Assembly (NCBI GenBank): GCA_014727815.1
Contig: WJMS01000160.1
Span: 1-35,760 of the forward strand
DNA length: 35,760 bases
Origin: a candidate division GN15 bacterium
GTDB lineage: Bacteria; Zixibacteria; MSB-5A5; GN15; FEB-12
Direction: 5' to 3'
In this document: piece after piece, positions 1 through 8,627 of the stretch
How the letters are laid out: every line of letters starts with the position of its first letter
Numbering within the stretch: position 1 is the first letter of the stretch
Translations under genes and position numbers: made by a program
Notes under the pieces: model-generated
What the model was told of the DNA's origin: nothing
Database searches by the model: none
Seen by the model: the letters and a program-made list of their open reading frames with translations, nothing else

Positions 1-449
1 CCGAGAAGCGTGACCGCCCGGACATCGTTCGGATACGCCTCGACCAGTCGCTGATAGTACTGTTCCTGTTTGCGCGAGTCGCCGTTGACGCCGGCCTGGA
101 AGCCGAGTATCCACAGGCGTTCCCCCTTGGAGACATTGTCTATCAGCGTGACGGCGCGGTGGTAGCTCTCGAAAAACTGCTTGGGGGTCTGCTGGGCGCT
201 GGCGAGGTAGAGATGCGCCATGGCGAAACTCGGGTCGGCCTTGACCGCGCGTTCGAAGTGCGGTACCGCCTCCTGCGCCCGAAGTTTCTCCAGCAGTGCG
301 CGGCCCTGCACGAAGTGTTCGCGCGCTTCGGCCGATGATGTCGTCAGGGGCACCTGTCCCTCGTTGCCGACAGAACAGGCCAGCAGGCCGACCACACCGA
401 TCAGCACCACGCTCACTACTACGGATTTGTAGAGCCCGAACAGTTTCAT
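1..449 (-). CDS. TPR-like repeat lipoprotein (partial, runs off left edge)
   Basis: Reverse-strand ATG at 449 gives MKLFGLYKSVVVSVVLIGVVGLLACSVGNEGQVPLTTSSAEAREHFVQGRALLEKLRAQEAVPHFERAVKADPSFAMAHLYLASAQQ...; signal peptide with LLAC lipobox, TPR-like A/L pattern; open to window edge. Confidence 0.8.
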   Translation of the reverse strand, partial: MKLFGLYKSVVVSVVLIGVVGLLACSVGNEGQVPLTTSSAEAREHFVQGRALLEKLRAQEAVPHFERAVKADPSFAMAHLYLASAQQTPKQFFESYHRAVTLIDNVSKGERLWILGFQAGVNGDSRKQEQYYQRLVEAYPNDVRAVTLL

Positions 450-653
450 TCGTCAATCCTCACAAATGCCCTCGCGCCTCGCCCCCATTAAACATATATC
501 GGCCGGGAAACGTTCAAGTAAACTCATGACGGACGATCGACCCGACCGACGGGTTCAGCCCGTTCATTCTTGGTACGAGAGTCCACAGCCCGCAGTTGCG
601 GGCGTTTCCCGGACGCTTCGATCAGCCGCCGTGACAGAATCCCGAGACACCGT

Positions 654-682
654 TTGATTCTCCCGCCCGATTGTGCTATTGT
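654..682 (+). promoter_or_regulatory. Candidate sigma70-type promoter for galT (TTGATT-N17-TATTGT)
   Basis: TTGATT at 654-659, 17-nt spacer, TATTGT at 677-682, about 35 nt before the galT ATG at 717. Confidence 0.5.
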
Positions 683-716
683 GTAATAAGTCGACTCGTG
701 AAGCAACAATTATCCT

Positions 717-1715
717 ATGCCTGAATTCCGCCAGAACCTCGCCACAAAAGACTGGGTGATTCTCGCCACGGAACGCGGCAAGCGCCCCTCCGATTTCGAG
801 AAAGAACGCAAGCAGCGTGAGCCGGCTCCGGCCTACGATACCAACTGCCCGTTCTGCAAAGGCAACGAAAGCCAGACGCTCGAGCCGACCTACGTCTGGC
901 CCGCTCCCGACGACTGGAAAGTCCGGGTGATCCCCAACAAGTTTGCGGCGCTCGATCCGAACCTGTCGACCACCCGCTCCCATGTCGGCCTGTTCTTGGC
1001 TGCCAAAGGGTTTGGCCTCGCCGAGGTCGTGGTCGAGCATCCCGAGCACAACGTCAATATCGTATCGATGGAGCTCGAGCAGGTGACCCAGATGCTGCGG
1101 GCGTGCCGGGAGCGCCAGGCGGCCATCAGCCAGAATCCCAAAATCAATCTCGTCCAGATTTTTCGCAACTATGGCCAGGGCGCCGGCACCTCGCTGATCC
1201 ATCCTCATTCACAGATCATCGCCACCCCGATCGTCCCCCCGCACGTACGATTCCCGATGGAGCAGGCGGTGCTGTACTATGACAAGTACGGCAGCTGTGT
1301 CTACTGCGACCTGGTTCGCGAGGAACTTCGGCAGGCCGAGCGAGTGATAATCGAGTCGGAGAATTTCGTCGCCTTCTGTCCCTATGCCGCCCGGTCACCA
1401 TATGAATGCCGTATCTATCCCAAGCGGCACGAGCCGAGTTTCGTGCTGGTCGACGATGAAGAGCTGTATGAGCTGGCCTCGGTACTGCGCGATCTGCTCG
1501 GACGCGTCCATACCGGCCTGAACGACCCCGACTACAATTACATCATTCGATCCTCGCCGATAGGCGATGAGAACACGCGGCATTTGCACTGGTACATCGT
1601 AGTAATCCCGAAGATATCGATTCCGGCCGGATTTGAGATCGGCACGGGGATCTATATCAATACGGTCGCGCCAGAGGCGAGCGCCCGGCATCTGCGCGAT
1701 GTGACAGTGGGGTAG
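717..1715 (+). CDS. galT: Galactose-1-phosphate uridylyltransferase
   Basis: 332 aa; CPFCKGNE zinc-site segment, GAGTSLIHPHSQIIATPIVPP (HxHxQ-type catalytic motif), second CxxC-type segment CVYCDLV; GalT/HIT superfamily. Confidence 0.9.
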   Translation: MPEFRQNLATKDWVILATERGKRPSDFEKERKQREPAPAYDTNCPFCKGNESQTLEPTYVWPAPDDWKVRVIPNKFAALDPNLSTTRSHVGLFLAAKGFGLAEVVVEHPEHNVNIVSMELEQVTQMLRACRERQAAISQNPKINLVQIFRNYGQGAGTSLIHPHSQIIATPIVPPHVRFPMEQAVLYYDKYGSCVYCDLVREELRQAERVIIESENFVAFCPYAARSPYECRIYPKRHEPSFVLVDDEELYELASVLRDLLGRVHTGLNDPDYNYIIRSSPIGDENTRHLHWYIVVIPKISIPAGFEIGTGIYINTVAPEASARHLRDVTVG

Positions 1716-1900
1716 GTCGGAACGCCGGCAGTTCCGACATTCCTGTGTAGAATGACACGTCATGCTTCGACAGGCTCGACCCGTTCATAATATCAGCATG
1801 ACGTACACCGGCTGTTCTGACGCGCCAATCACTCCCACCCGGAGTTTCGTCGGCTTCGCCGGACGCCACTGCAGGTGGGGCACAAGCTGATTGTGAGCAG

Positions 1901-1923
1901 GTCAGGCGGCTTGGCCGCCTGAC
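1901..1923. terminator. Perfect 10-bp stem hairpin between convergent genes (GTCAGGCGGC-TTG-GCCGCCTGAC)
   Basis: Exact inverted repeat between galT (+) and the minus-strand lipoprotein; no long T-tract, so possibly a REP-like element. Confidence 0.5.
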
Positions 1924-1926
1924 AAT

Positions 1927-2550
1927 CTACATCGATGCCTGTTCGATATTGCGCAGCATCCCCTTGAACTGTGGCGCCATATGGGCGGCGGTCCAGGACG
2001 GACCGGTCAGCTTGAAGAAGACATTACCCTGCGGACCTTCGACCACGGCGCCGATAAGCCGGTAGTTTTCGTGCGCCTGGCCGCCATTTTGCGCCATCGG
2101 GCCCATATCACCGGTATACGTTCCCTCGGTTTCGACAATGTGGACGGTCATACCGTTGGCTTCCATCTCGGAGCGCACCGGCTCGATACCGTCGTCAGGC
2201 CGCACCTGACTGACCCATCGCTCAAGATTTGCCTCGATACCTCCGCCCTGGTTGGGACCGAAGTAATACACGGCGACACTGGCGGAATCCTCCTGGCCCT
2301 CCTGCGGCGGCAGGTAGAAGTCGGCCTGGCGCATGCCTGACGGGCCGGCGTTGATCCAGGCCGAATCAGGATAGAAGGTCACCCCGGCGACGGTCACCGG
2401 TTCCACCGCGGGTGTGTAGACGATATCCGAAGGCACTTCGGCCATCTGGTTGTCCGTCTGCACGTCACCGTTACCATCGCCATTTCCCCCACAGCCGAAT
2501 GCAACGAAGAATGCCAGCACGACTGCCATTACACTAAACGTCTTCATCAT
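1927..2550 (-). CDS. Secreted lipoprotein, unknown function
   Basis: MMKTFSVMAVVLAFFVAFGCGGNGDGNGDV: signal peptide plus lipobox; no family recognised. Confidence 0.8.
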   Translation of the reverse strand: MMKTFSVMAVVLAFFVAFGCGGNGDGNGDVQTDNQMAEVPSDIVYTPAVEPVTVAGVTFYPDSAWINAGPSGMRQADFYLPPQEGQEDSASVAVYYFGPNQGGGIEANLERWVSQVRPDDGIEPVRSEMEANGMTVHIVETEGTYTGDMGPMAQNGGQAHENYRLIGAVVEGPQGNVFFKLTGPSWTAAHMAPQFKGMLRNIEQASM

Positions 2551-2739
2551 AACCTTCCTTACTCGCTATAGTCCATCATGTACACTCTTTCCCGAAAGGC
2601 CGTAAGATAACCGCATCGATCTTCGACGCAAGTCCTCAGATGAATGTGCCGGGCCCGGTACCTGTTGGAACAACACGTTGTGCCGTTTTGTTTTGCACGC
2701 AACTCAGAACCTTTTGGACATATCCACACGGAGGCACTA

Positions 2740-3612
2740 GTGGCAGATTCAGCGAAGATGACCGATCGCACCGTACTGATAACCGGGGCCAATCGCGGCA
2801 TTGGCCGAGCGACGGCCGAAGGGCTGGCCGCCATGGGGGCGCGAGTTATTATGGCCGGGCGGTCACACGATAAACTGCGCGAGGCTGCCGATGAGATTTC
2901 CCGGAGGACGGGTAACAGAGACCTGTATCCGATGGATGTAGATCTGGCCTCGCAGCAGTCGATTCGCGAGTTCGCCGACCGGGTTCGCGCGGAATTCGGC
3001 GGGCTGCATGTGCTGCTGCATAATGCCGCCGTCATTCCCGATGATTACGAAGAAAGCGCCGATGGAATCGAACTGCAGTTTGCGGTCAATCACCTGGCGC
3101 CCTTCCTGCTCACGCATCAGTTGCTGGAGATGCTGAAGGAATCGGCGCCTTCGCGGATTATTGTCGTCTCATCAAACGCCCATCGCCGGGCCGAGCTTGA
3201 TCTGTCTGATGTTTCGATGACGGGCGGCTACGACAAGACCTCGGCCTACGATCGCTCGAAACTGGCCAATGTCCTCTTTGTACACGAGCTGGCCGATCGC
3301 CTCGAAGGCAGCGGGGTGACCACCAACTGCGTTCACCCGGGCGTGGTGGGCACTGAACTGCTGGCGCAATACACCGGACTGCCGAAGTCGAGAGCCCATG
3401 AGGCGAAGCCGTACAAGTCGACCGAGGAAGGGGCCGAGACGCCGATCTGGGCCGCCTCGGCGCCGGAGCTTGCTGATGTTTCCGGGGAGTACTTTGAGAA
3501 TAGGGAAGCGGTGGAAAGTTCCGAGGCCTCTTATGATCAGGAACTAGGCCGAAAACTGTGGGAGTTGAGCGAAGAGCTGACCCGCGTTTCCTACAGCGAG
3601 GTGACGGCATGA
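2740..3612 (+). CDS. Short-chain dehydrogenase/reductase (SDR), retinol-dehydrogenase-like
   Basis: TVLITGANRGIGRATAEGLA (TGxxxGIG), HNAA, YDRSKLAN (YxxxK); GTG start at 2740 preceded by GGAGG; ORF track start at 2644 is probably over-extended. Confidence 0.88.
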   Translation: MADSAKMTDRTVLITGANRGIGRATAEGLAAMGARVIMAGRSHDKLREAADEISRRTGNRDLYPMDVDLASQQSIREFADRVRAEFGGLHVLLHNAAVIPDDYEESADGIELQFAVNHLAPFLLTHQLLEMLKESAPSRIIVVSSNAHRRAELDLSDVSMTGGYDKTSAYDRSKLANVLFVHELADRLEGSGVTTNCVHPGVVGTELLAQYTGLPKSRAHEAKPYKSTEEGAETPIWAASAPELADVSGEYFENREAVESSEASYDQELGRKLWELSEELTRVSYSEVTA

Positions 3613-3890
3613 AGGCGGTGTGGAACGGGGTGACACTGGCCGAGAGCGACCGGACAATCGAGGTTGAGGGCAATCAGTATTTCCCGCCCGAATCAGTTCG
3701 ACAGGAGCTACTTCAGCAATCATCGACAACATCGATTTGCCCCTGGAAAGGGACTGCTCGCTATTACACGATTGTCGCGGATGGTGCGGAGAACCATGAT
3801 GCGGCCTGGAGCTATCCGGACCCGAAAGAAAAGGCGACTCACTTCAAGGACTACGTAGCTTTCTGGCGAGGTGTCGAGATCCAGCAGTAG
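3609..3890 (+). CDS. DUF427 domain protein
   Basis: MKAVWNGVTLAESDRTIEVEGNQYFPPESV...CPWKGTARYYTIVADG...AWSYPDPKEKATHFKDYVAFW is typical of DUF427; ATGA overlap with the SDR stop. Confidence 0.87.
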   Translation: MKAVWNGVTLAESDRTIEVEGNQYFPPESVRQELLQQSSTTSICPWKGTARYYTIVADGAENHDAAWSYPDPKEKATHFKDYVAFWRGVEIQQ

Positions 3891-3926
3891 GTTTTCACGC
3901 GAGTTTTACAGCCTTTTTGATTCGCA

Positions 3927-3952
3927 CGGGCCGTTCAGCGCGGCCCGTTTCT
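3927..3952 (+). terminator. Rho-independent-like terminator after SDR/DUF427
   Basis: CGGGCCG-TTCAGCG-CGGCCCG followed by TTTCT. Confidence 0.6.
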
Positions 3953-3997
3953 ATATTGCCGGGTTAAACCAGAAGTACCGCACTGAATGGGATTAAT

Positions 3998-4040
3998 AAA
4001 AAACGTCCCGAGCCGGGGGGGAGGGGAACGGCACGGGACG
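3998..4040 (-). terminator. Strong Rho-independent terminator on the minus strand
   Basis: Minus strand reads CGTCCCG-T-GCCG-TTCCCCTCCCCCC-CGGC-T-CGGGACG-TTTTTT; 7 bp plus 4 bp stem then T6. Confidence 0.65.
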
Positions 4041-4364
4041 GAAGAGCAGCCAGTTGTCGGATCCCGAAGCAGTGCCGGCTGCTACTTACGGTAACCATAA
4101 TAATACCTAATAAGTTTCCTGTCCATAGCGATTCGCTAACATTTTTCAAAAAATCGAAGCGTCTTTCCCTCCAAGAGCGTAAGTTATCCACGATTAAGGA
4201 GTTGATCGCCCACAACGGTCGGCGAAGGGGTGGCTCCGCCGAAAATGTCGGACTGGCCTTGTCTAACTTTTGCCAGCTTCGGTCCAAGCTGCAGCGGGTG
4301 TCGATCGGATTGGCTGAGGATTTATCGAGGTTTTTCTGAATCGGATTTACTATATTGGGATCAA

Positions 4365-4976
4365 ATGAGTGAAGCAGAGATTGTAAAACGGGCGCAAGCC
4401 GGTGATTTCGAGGCCTTTACTGAGTTGGTAAACGCCCATAAGGACAAGCTTTACGCGTTTGTCCGCAAGCTCACCGGCGACCCCGACGACACCAATGATA
4501 TCGTCCAGGACACGTTCCTGAAGGCGATCGACAAGATCGACCAGTTTCGTGGCGAAGCATCGTTTGGTACCTGGCTGACCAGTATTGCGCTCAATCAGGC
4601 GCGGGCCCTTTTTGCCAAGCGCAAGCAGGGCGAGATGAAGCCGATCGAGGCGTACCTGCCGGTTGGGGCGACCAACGGTGAGCATCCGCTCGCCGAGGCA
4701 TCGCTGTTCGACTGGGAAGACCCGCTGGCCAATCTGGAGCGGGCGGAGATCGGGCGCCTGATCGAGGAAGGCCTGGAAACCATACCGTTTGCATACCGAG
4801 AGGCGTTTTTGCTGCGTTATGTCGAGGAGATGTCGGTCAAAGAAGTCGCTGCCACGATCGGGCAGACTGTGGCCGCTACCAAGTCTCGGATCCTGCGGGC
4901 TCGACTGGCACTCAGAGACTTCCTCTCCAAACGGTTCGAGGCAAAGTATGGCGAAAAAGTGCGAAGAATTCATTAG
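4365..4976 (+). CDS. ECF-family RNA polymerase sigma factor
   Basis: MSEAEIVKRAQAGDFEAFTELV...DDTNDIVQDTFLKAI (sigma2) and FAYREAFLLRYVEEMSVKEVAATIGQTVAATKSRILRARLALRDFL (sigma4). Confidence 0.93.
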   Translation: MSEAEIVKRAQAGDFEAFTELVNAHKDKLYAFVRKLTGDPDDTNDIVQDTFLKAIDKIDQFRGEASFGTWLTSIALNQARALFAKRKQGEMKPIEAYLPVGATNGEHPLAEASLFDWEDPLANLERAEIGRLIEEGLETIPFAYREAFLLRYVEEMSVKEVAATIGQTVAATKSRILRARLALRDFLSKRFEAKYGEKVRRIH

Positions 4977-5199
4977 CGGTCTGGCCGACTATATCGATGG
5001 GGAGATCGAGCCGGAGCTGTGCGAAGAGATCGAGAAGCATATCGGCCAGTGTAACAACTGCCGGATCATGGTCGATAGTCTCCGGCAGACGGTTCGTTTG
5101 TGCCGTGAAGGCAAAGAAGAGAAACTGCCTCCGGCGCTGGAGGAGAAGCTTACGGGTATGCTCAAGAAGCGCTGGAAAGAAAAGTTCGGGCAGGCTTGA
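4948..5199 (+). CDS. Putative zinc-finger anti-sigma factor
   Basis: Small protein with C...HIGQCNNC (HxxxCxxC zinc anti-sigma motif), overlapping the sigma-factor 3' end by 29 nt; no TM segment evident. Confidence 0.85.
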   Translation: MAKKCEEFISGLADYIDGEIEPELCEEIEKHIGQCNNCRIMVDSLRQTVRLCREGKEEKLPPALEEKLTGMLKKRWKEKFGQA

Positions 5200-5423
5200 T
5201 CCTTTCATAATAGGGATACGTCCCTGCCCACGGCAGCCGGGTCCATCGACCCCGACTTACCCCCCGCCCCGACCTTACCTGCCGAGTCATCCTCGACATG
5301 TAACTCATGTTTGTGCAAATGGATATACGCCCGCAACGGGAGTGCAATTATCCTGAATCGTTTTGTGCGCCGGCCTATCTAAGCTGGCAAATGAACGAAA
5401 AACGCAGGTGAAAGGTAAAGCGG

Positions 5424-7769
5424 ATGAGAAAAGCGCTGACAGAGTTTTCGATCAAACGGCCCTGGATCGTGATCGGACTGGCCGTCCTCGTGACCGCCTT
5501 CTTTGCGGCCCAGTTTCCGAAGATAACGATCGATACGGACCCCGAGAACATGCTTCCGGCCGACGAGCCGGTGCGGGTCTTTTACCAGAATGTCAAAGCT
5601 GATTTTGCCCTGTATGATTTCATTGCCGTTGGGGTAGTCGCCGAGGACGGCGCATTTACGCCCGATCTGCTCAACCGGCTCTATCGGATAACCGAGCGAA
5701 TCGAGGATATTGATGGCGTGATCACGCGCGATATCATGGCGCCGTCGACGGTCGATGATATCAAGCAGGGCGCCGGCGGTGTGCTGAAGATCGAGCCGTT
5801 GATGGACGAGGAGATCGAGACGCAGGCCGAAGCCGATTACATCTTCTCGCGCATCATGGACAACCCGATCATGCGCGGCAAGCTGGCCTCGGCGGACGGC
5901 AAGGCGATTGCGATCTTCGTGCCGATCGAGTCGAAAGACATCAGCCACCAGGTCGCCACCCAGATGCGTCAGATCACCGATGAGCTCGGTGGCAGCTACA
6001 CCTATCATATAGCGGGACTGCCGGTGGCGCAGGACTCGTTCGGGGCCGAGATGTTCTCGCAGATGGCCTATTCGGCGCCGGCGGCGATGGCGATTATTCT
6101 GCTGCTGCTGTTCGTCTTCTTCCGCAAGTTCAAGATCATTATTGCACCGATGATCGTGGCGATGATGGCGGTGATCTGGGCGATGGGACTGCTGATTTTG
6201 ACCGGCAACACGGTCCATATCATGTCATCGATGATCCCGATCTTCCTGATACCGATATCGGTGCTCAATTCGATACACATCATTTCGGAATTCCACGATC
6301 ACTATAAGCGTTACAAGCACAAGGATGCGACGATTCGGCATGCGATCGGCGAGCTGTTTCTGCCGATGCTGTTTACGTCGATGACCACCGTGGCGGGTTT
6401 CGTTTCGCTGGCCCTGACCCCGATCCCGCCGGTCCAGGTCTTCGGTCTCTTCGTAGCCTTCGGTATCATCGTCGCCTGGTTCCTCTCGCTGACCCTGAAC
6501 CCGGCGATTGCGATGCTTATCTCGACCAAGACGCTTCGGAATTTCGGGGCGGTCGACGATGAGCACGGGGTGCTGACCAGTATCATGCACGGCTTCCGCA
6601 GTTTCGCCAAAAAGAACTACAAGCTGGTGATCGGCGGCGCCGGCGTTGTCGTGGTCCTGGCCGCGATCGGGCTGAACATGATCGTGGTCAACGACAACCC
6701 TGTGAAATGGTTCAAGAAGTCGCACCCGATTCGCCAGGCCGATGTCGCCATGAACAATCACCTGGCCGGTACCTACATGAATTACCTGGTCTTCTCGAGC
6801 GACGAGGATGACCGGATGAAGGATCCGGCGGTCGAGCACTACATTCAGGATCTCCAGCGCGAACTGGAGAAGGAAGAGATTGTGGGCGCCACCACGGCCC
6901 TGCCGGATATTATCAAGAAAGTACGCTACGAGCTGTTCGAGGCTGATTCGTCGAAGCTGGCGCTGCCGGACAACTCGAATGAAATTGCCCAGTTGCTGTT
7001 CCTCTTCGAGATGTCAGGCGGCGATCCGGATGACCTGTTCAAGTTCGTCACGCCGGAATACAGCCAGGCCAACATGTGGGTGCAGATGACCGACGGCGAC
7101 AACCAATCGGTCTCCCGGGTGGTCGCACGGGCGAACGACTATGTGGCGCAGAACCCGCCGCCGCCGGGCGTCGAGGTGGAATGGTCGGGCCTGCCGTATA
7201 TCAACATTTTCTGGCAGCAGAAGATGGTGACCGGCATGCGCTCGTCGCTGCTCAGTTCGTTTGCAGTCGTCTTCATCATGATGGTCTTCCTCTTCCGCTC
7301 GATCAAGTGGGGCTTCATCTCGATGCTGCCGCTGAGCATCACGATCATGGCGATCTACGCCTTCATCGGCTACATCGGCAAGCCGTACGACATGCCGGTG
7401 GCGGTGCTCTCGGCCCTGACGCTGGGGCTGTCGATCGACTTCGCGATCCACTTCATCCAGCGCATGCGCATGATATACAACCGCACCCAGGACTTCAACC
7501 AGGCCTATCACGAGATATTCGAGGGGGCCGGGCGGGCGATCAGCCGCAACGTGCTGGTGATCGCAATCGGTTTCGTGCCGATGCTGTTCTCCAACCTGGT
7601 CCCGTACATCACGGTCGGGTCGTTTTTCCTGGCGATCATGATCGTCTCCGGCCTGGTGACGATGCTGCTGCTGCCGTCGATCACGATGGCCTTCAGCAAC
7701 GGCCTGTTCAAGCCGTCGAAAAAAGCCAATACCGAGGCCCAGGCCGGTTCCTCGGCCCGCGTTAGCTAA
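5424..7769 (+). CDS. RND superfamily MMPL/HAE3-type permease
   Basis: 781 aa with two homologous TM halves; IDTDPENMLPADEPVRVFY..., IPISVLNSIHIISEFHDHYKR, ALTLGLSIDFAIHFIQRMRM and GRAISRNVLVIAIGFVPMLFS are typical of HAE3-family permeases. Confidence 0.92.
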   Translation: MRKALTEFSIKRPWIVIGLAVLVTAFFAAQFPKITIDTDPENMLPADEPVRVFYQNVKADFALYDFIAVGVVAEDGAFTPDLLNRLYRITERIEDIDGVITRDIMAPSTVDDIKQGAGGVLKIEPLMDEEIETQAEADYIFSRIMDNPIMRGKLASADGKAIAIFVPIESKDISHQVATQMRQITDELGGSYTYHIAGLPVAQDSFGAEMFSQMAYSAPAAMAIILLLLFVFFRKFKIIIAPMIVAMMAVIWAMGLLILTGNTVHIMSSMIPIFLIPISVLNSIHIISEFHDHYKRYKHKDATIRHAIGELFLPMLFTSMTTVAGFVSLALTPIPPVQVFGLFVAFGIIVAWFLSLTLNPAIAMLISTKTLRNFGAVDDEHGVLTSIMHGFRSFAKKNYKLVIGGAGVVVVLAAIGLNMIVVNDNPVKWFKKSHPIRQADVAMNNHLAGTYMNYLVFSSDEDDRMKDPAVEHYIQDLQRELEKEEIVGATTALPDIIKKVRYELFEADSSKLALPDNSNEIAQLLFLFEMSGGDPDDLFKFVTPEYSQANMWVQMTDGDNQSVSRVVARANDYVAQNPPPPGVEVEWSGLPYINIFWQQKMVTGMRSSLLSSFAVVFIMMVFLFRSIKWGFISMLPLSITIMAIYAFIGYIGKPYDMPVAVLSALTLGLSIDFAIHFIQRMRMIYNRTQDFNQAYHEIFEGAGRAISRNVLVIAIGFVPMLFSNLVPYITVGSFFLAIMIVSGLVTMLLLPSITMAFSNGLFKPSKKANTEAQAGSSARVS

Positions 7770-7780
7770 GAAGTGAGAAT

Positions 7781-8608
7781 ATGAATAAAAGAAAGGATGC
7801 AATGATGAAAGGCATGACGAAACTACTGGTTTTGTTCGTAATCGGACTCTCTCTGCTGGGGACCAACCTGGTCGCCCAGGAGGACGCCAATGCGATCATG
7901 AAGAAGTCGCACATGACCTACTATTATGCCGGCGATGACGGCGTGGCCGAGGTCAAGATGACCCTGGTCAGCAGCTCCGGCAAGGAACGGGAGCGCGAGT
8001 TCACGATGCTCCGGCTCGACAACGAGGACGGCGGCAACCAGATGTACTACACCTATTTCAAGAAGCCGTCGGACGTCGCCCGAACCTCCTTTATGGTCCA
8101 CAAGACCGACGAAGGCAACGACAAGCGCTGGATCTATGTCCCGGCAATCGACCTGGTTCGGCCGATTTCCGCCGATGACAAAAACTCCAGTTTTGTCGGC
8201 TCCGACTTCTCCTACGAGGACGTCTCCGGCCGTCACTGGACCGAGGACACCCACACGATGACCGGCGAGAGTGAACTCGACGGCAAGGCGGTCTGGGTGA
8301 TCGAATCGGTGCCGAAGGAAGGCGACGACAGCTTCGCCAAGAAGATCTCCTACATCGACCAGGAAACCTACCTGCCGCTGAAGGAAGAGTATTTCAATGA
8401 CAAGGACGAGATGACCCGTCGTTTCAGTGCGGTCGAGATCGAGGAAGTTGATGGTTTCATCACCATGACGACCCGCAAAATGGAAGATCTCGACAAGGGC
8501 AGCCACACGATCGTGGCCTTCTCGAGTATCGACTACAATGTTGGTCTCGACGAAGACATCTTCACCGAGCGGTACCTGAAGAACCCGCCGCGCCAGTACA
8601 CCAACTAG
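7781..8608 (+). CDS. Outer-membrane lipoprotein-sorting protein (LolA-like)
   Basis: Signal peptide; DANAIMKKSHMTYYY...KKPSDVARTSFMVHKTDEGNDKRWIYVPAIDLVRPISADDKNSSFVGSDFSYEDVSGR is characteristic of the LolA-like family paired with HAE3 permeases. Confidence 0.88.
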   Translation: MNKRKDAMMKGMTKLLVLFVIGLSLLGTNLVAQEDANAIMKKSHMTYYYAGDDGVAEVKMTLVSSSGKEREREFTMLRLDNEDGGNQMYYTYFKKPSDVARTSFMVHKTDEGNDKRWIYVPAIDLVRPISADDKNSSFVGSDFSYEDVSGRHWTEDTHTMTGESELDGKAVWVIESVPKEGDDSFAKKISYIDQETYLPLKEEYFNDKDEMTRRFSAVEIEEVDGFITMTTRKMEDLDKGSHTIVAFSSIDYNVGLDEDIFTERYLKNPPRQYTN

Positions 8609-8627
8609 GCAGAAGGGACGGGATGCA

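Noticed and set aside
564-1208. 214-aa minus-strand ORF over galT
   Set aside because: Antisense to galT, no motif support.
2644-2739. N-terminal extension of the SDR ORF
   Set aside because: The SDR fold starts after 2758 and the GTG at 2740 has a good ribosome-binding site.
3964-4287. 107-aa minus-strand ORF
   Set aside because: Runs through the strong minus-strand terminator at 3998-4040 and lacks protein-like features; the region is better explained as noncoding.
5379-6218. 279-aa minus-strand ORF (also 6225..6839 and 7014..7802)
   Set aside because: Antisense shadow ORFs of the RND permease; His/Arg/Asp-rich low-complexity translations.
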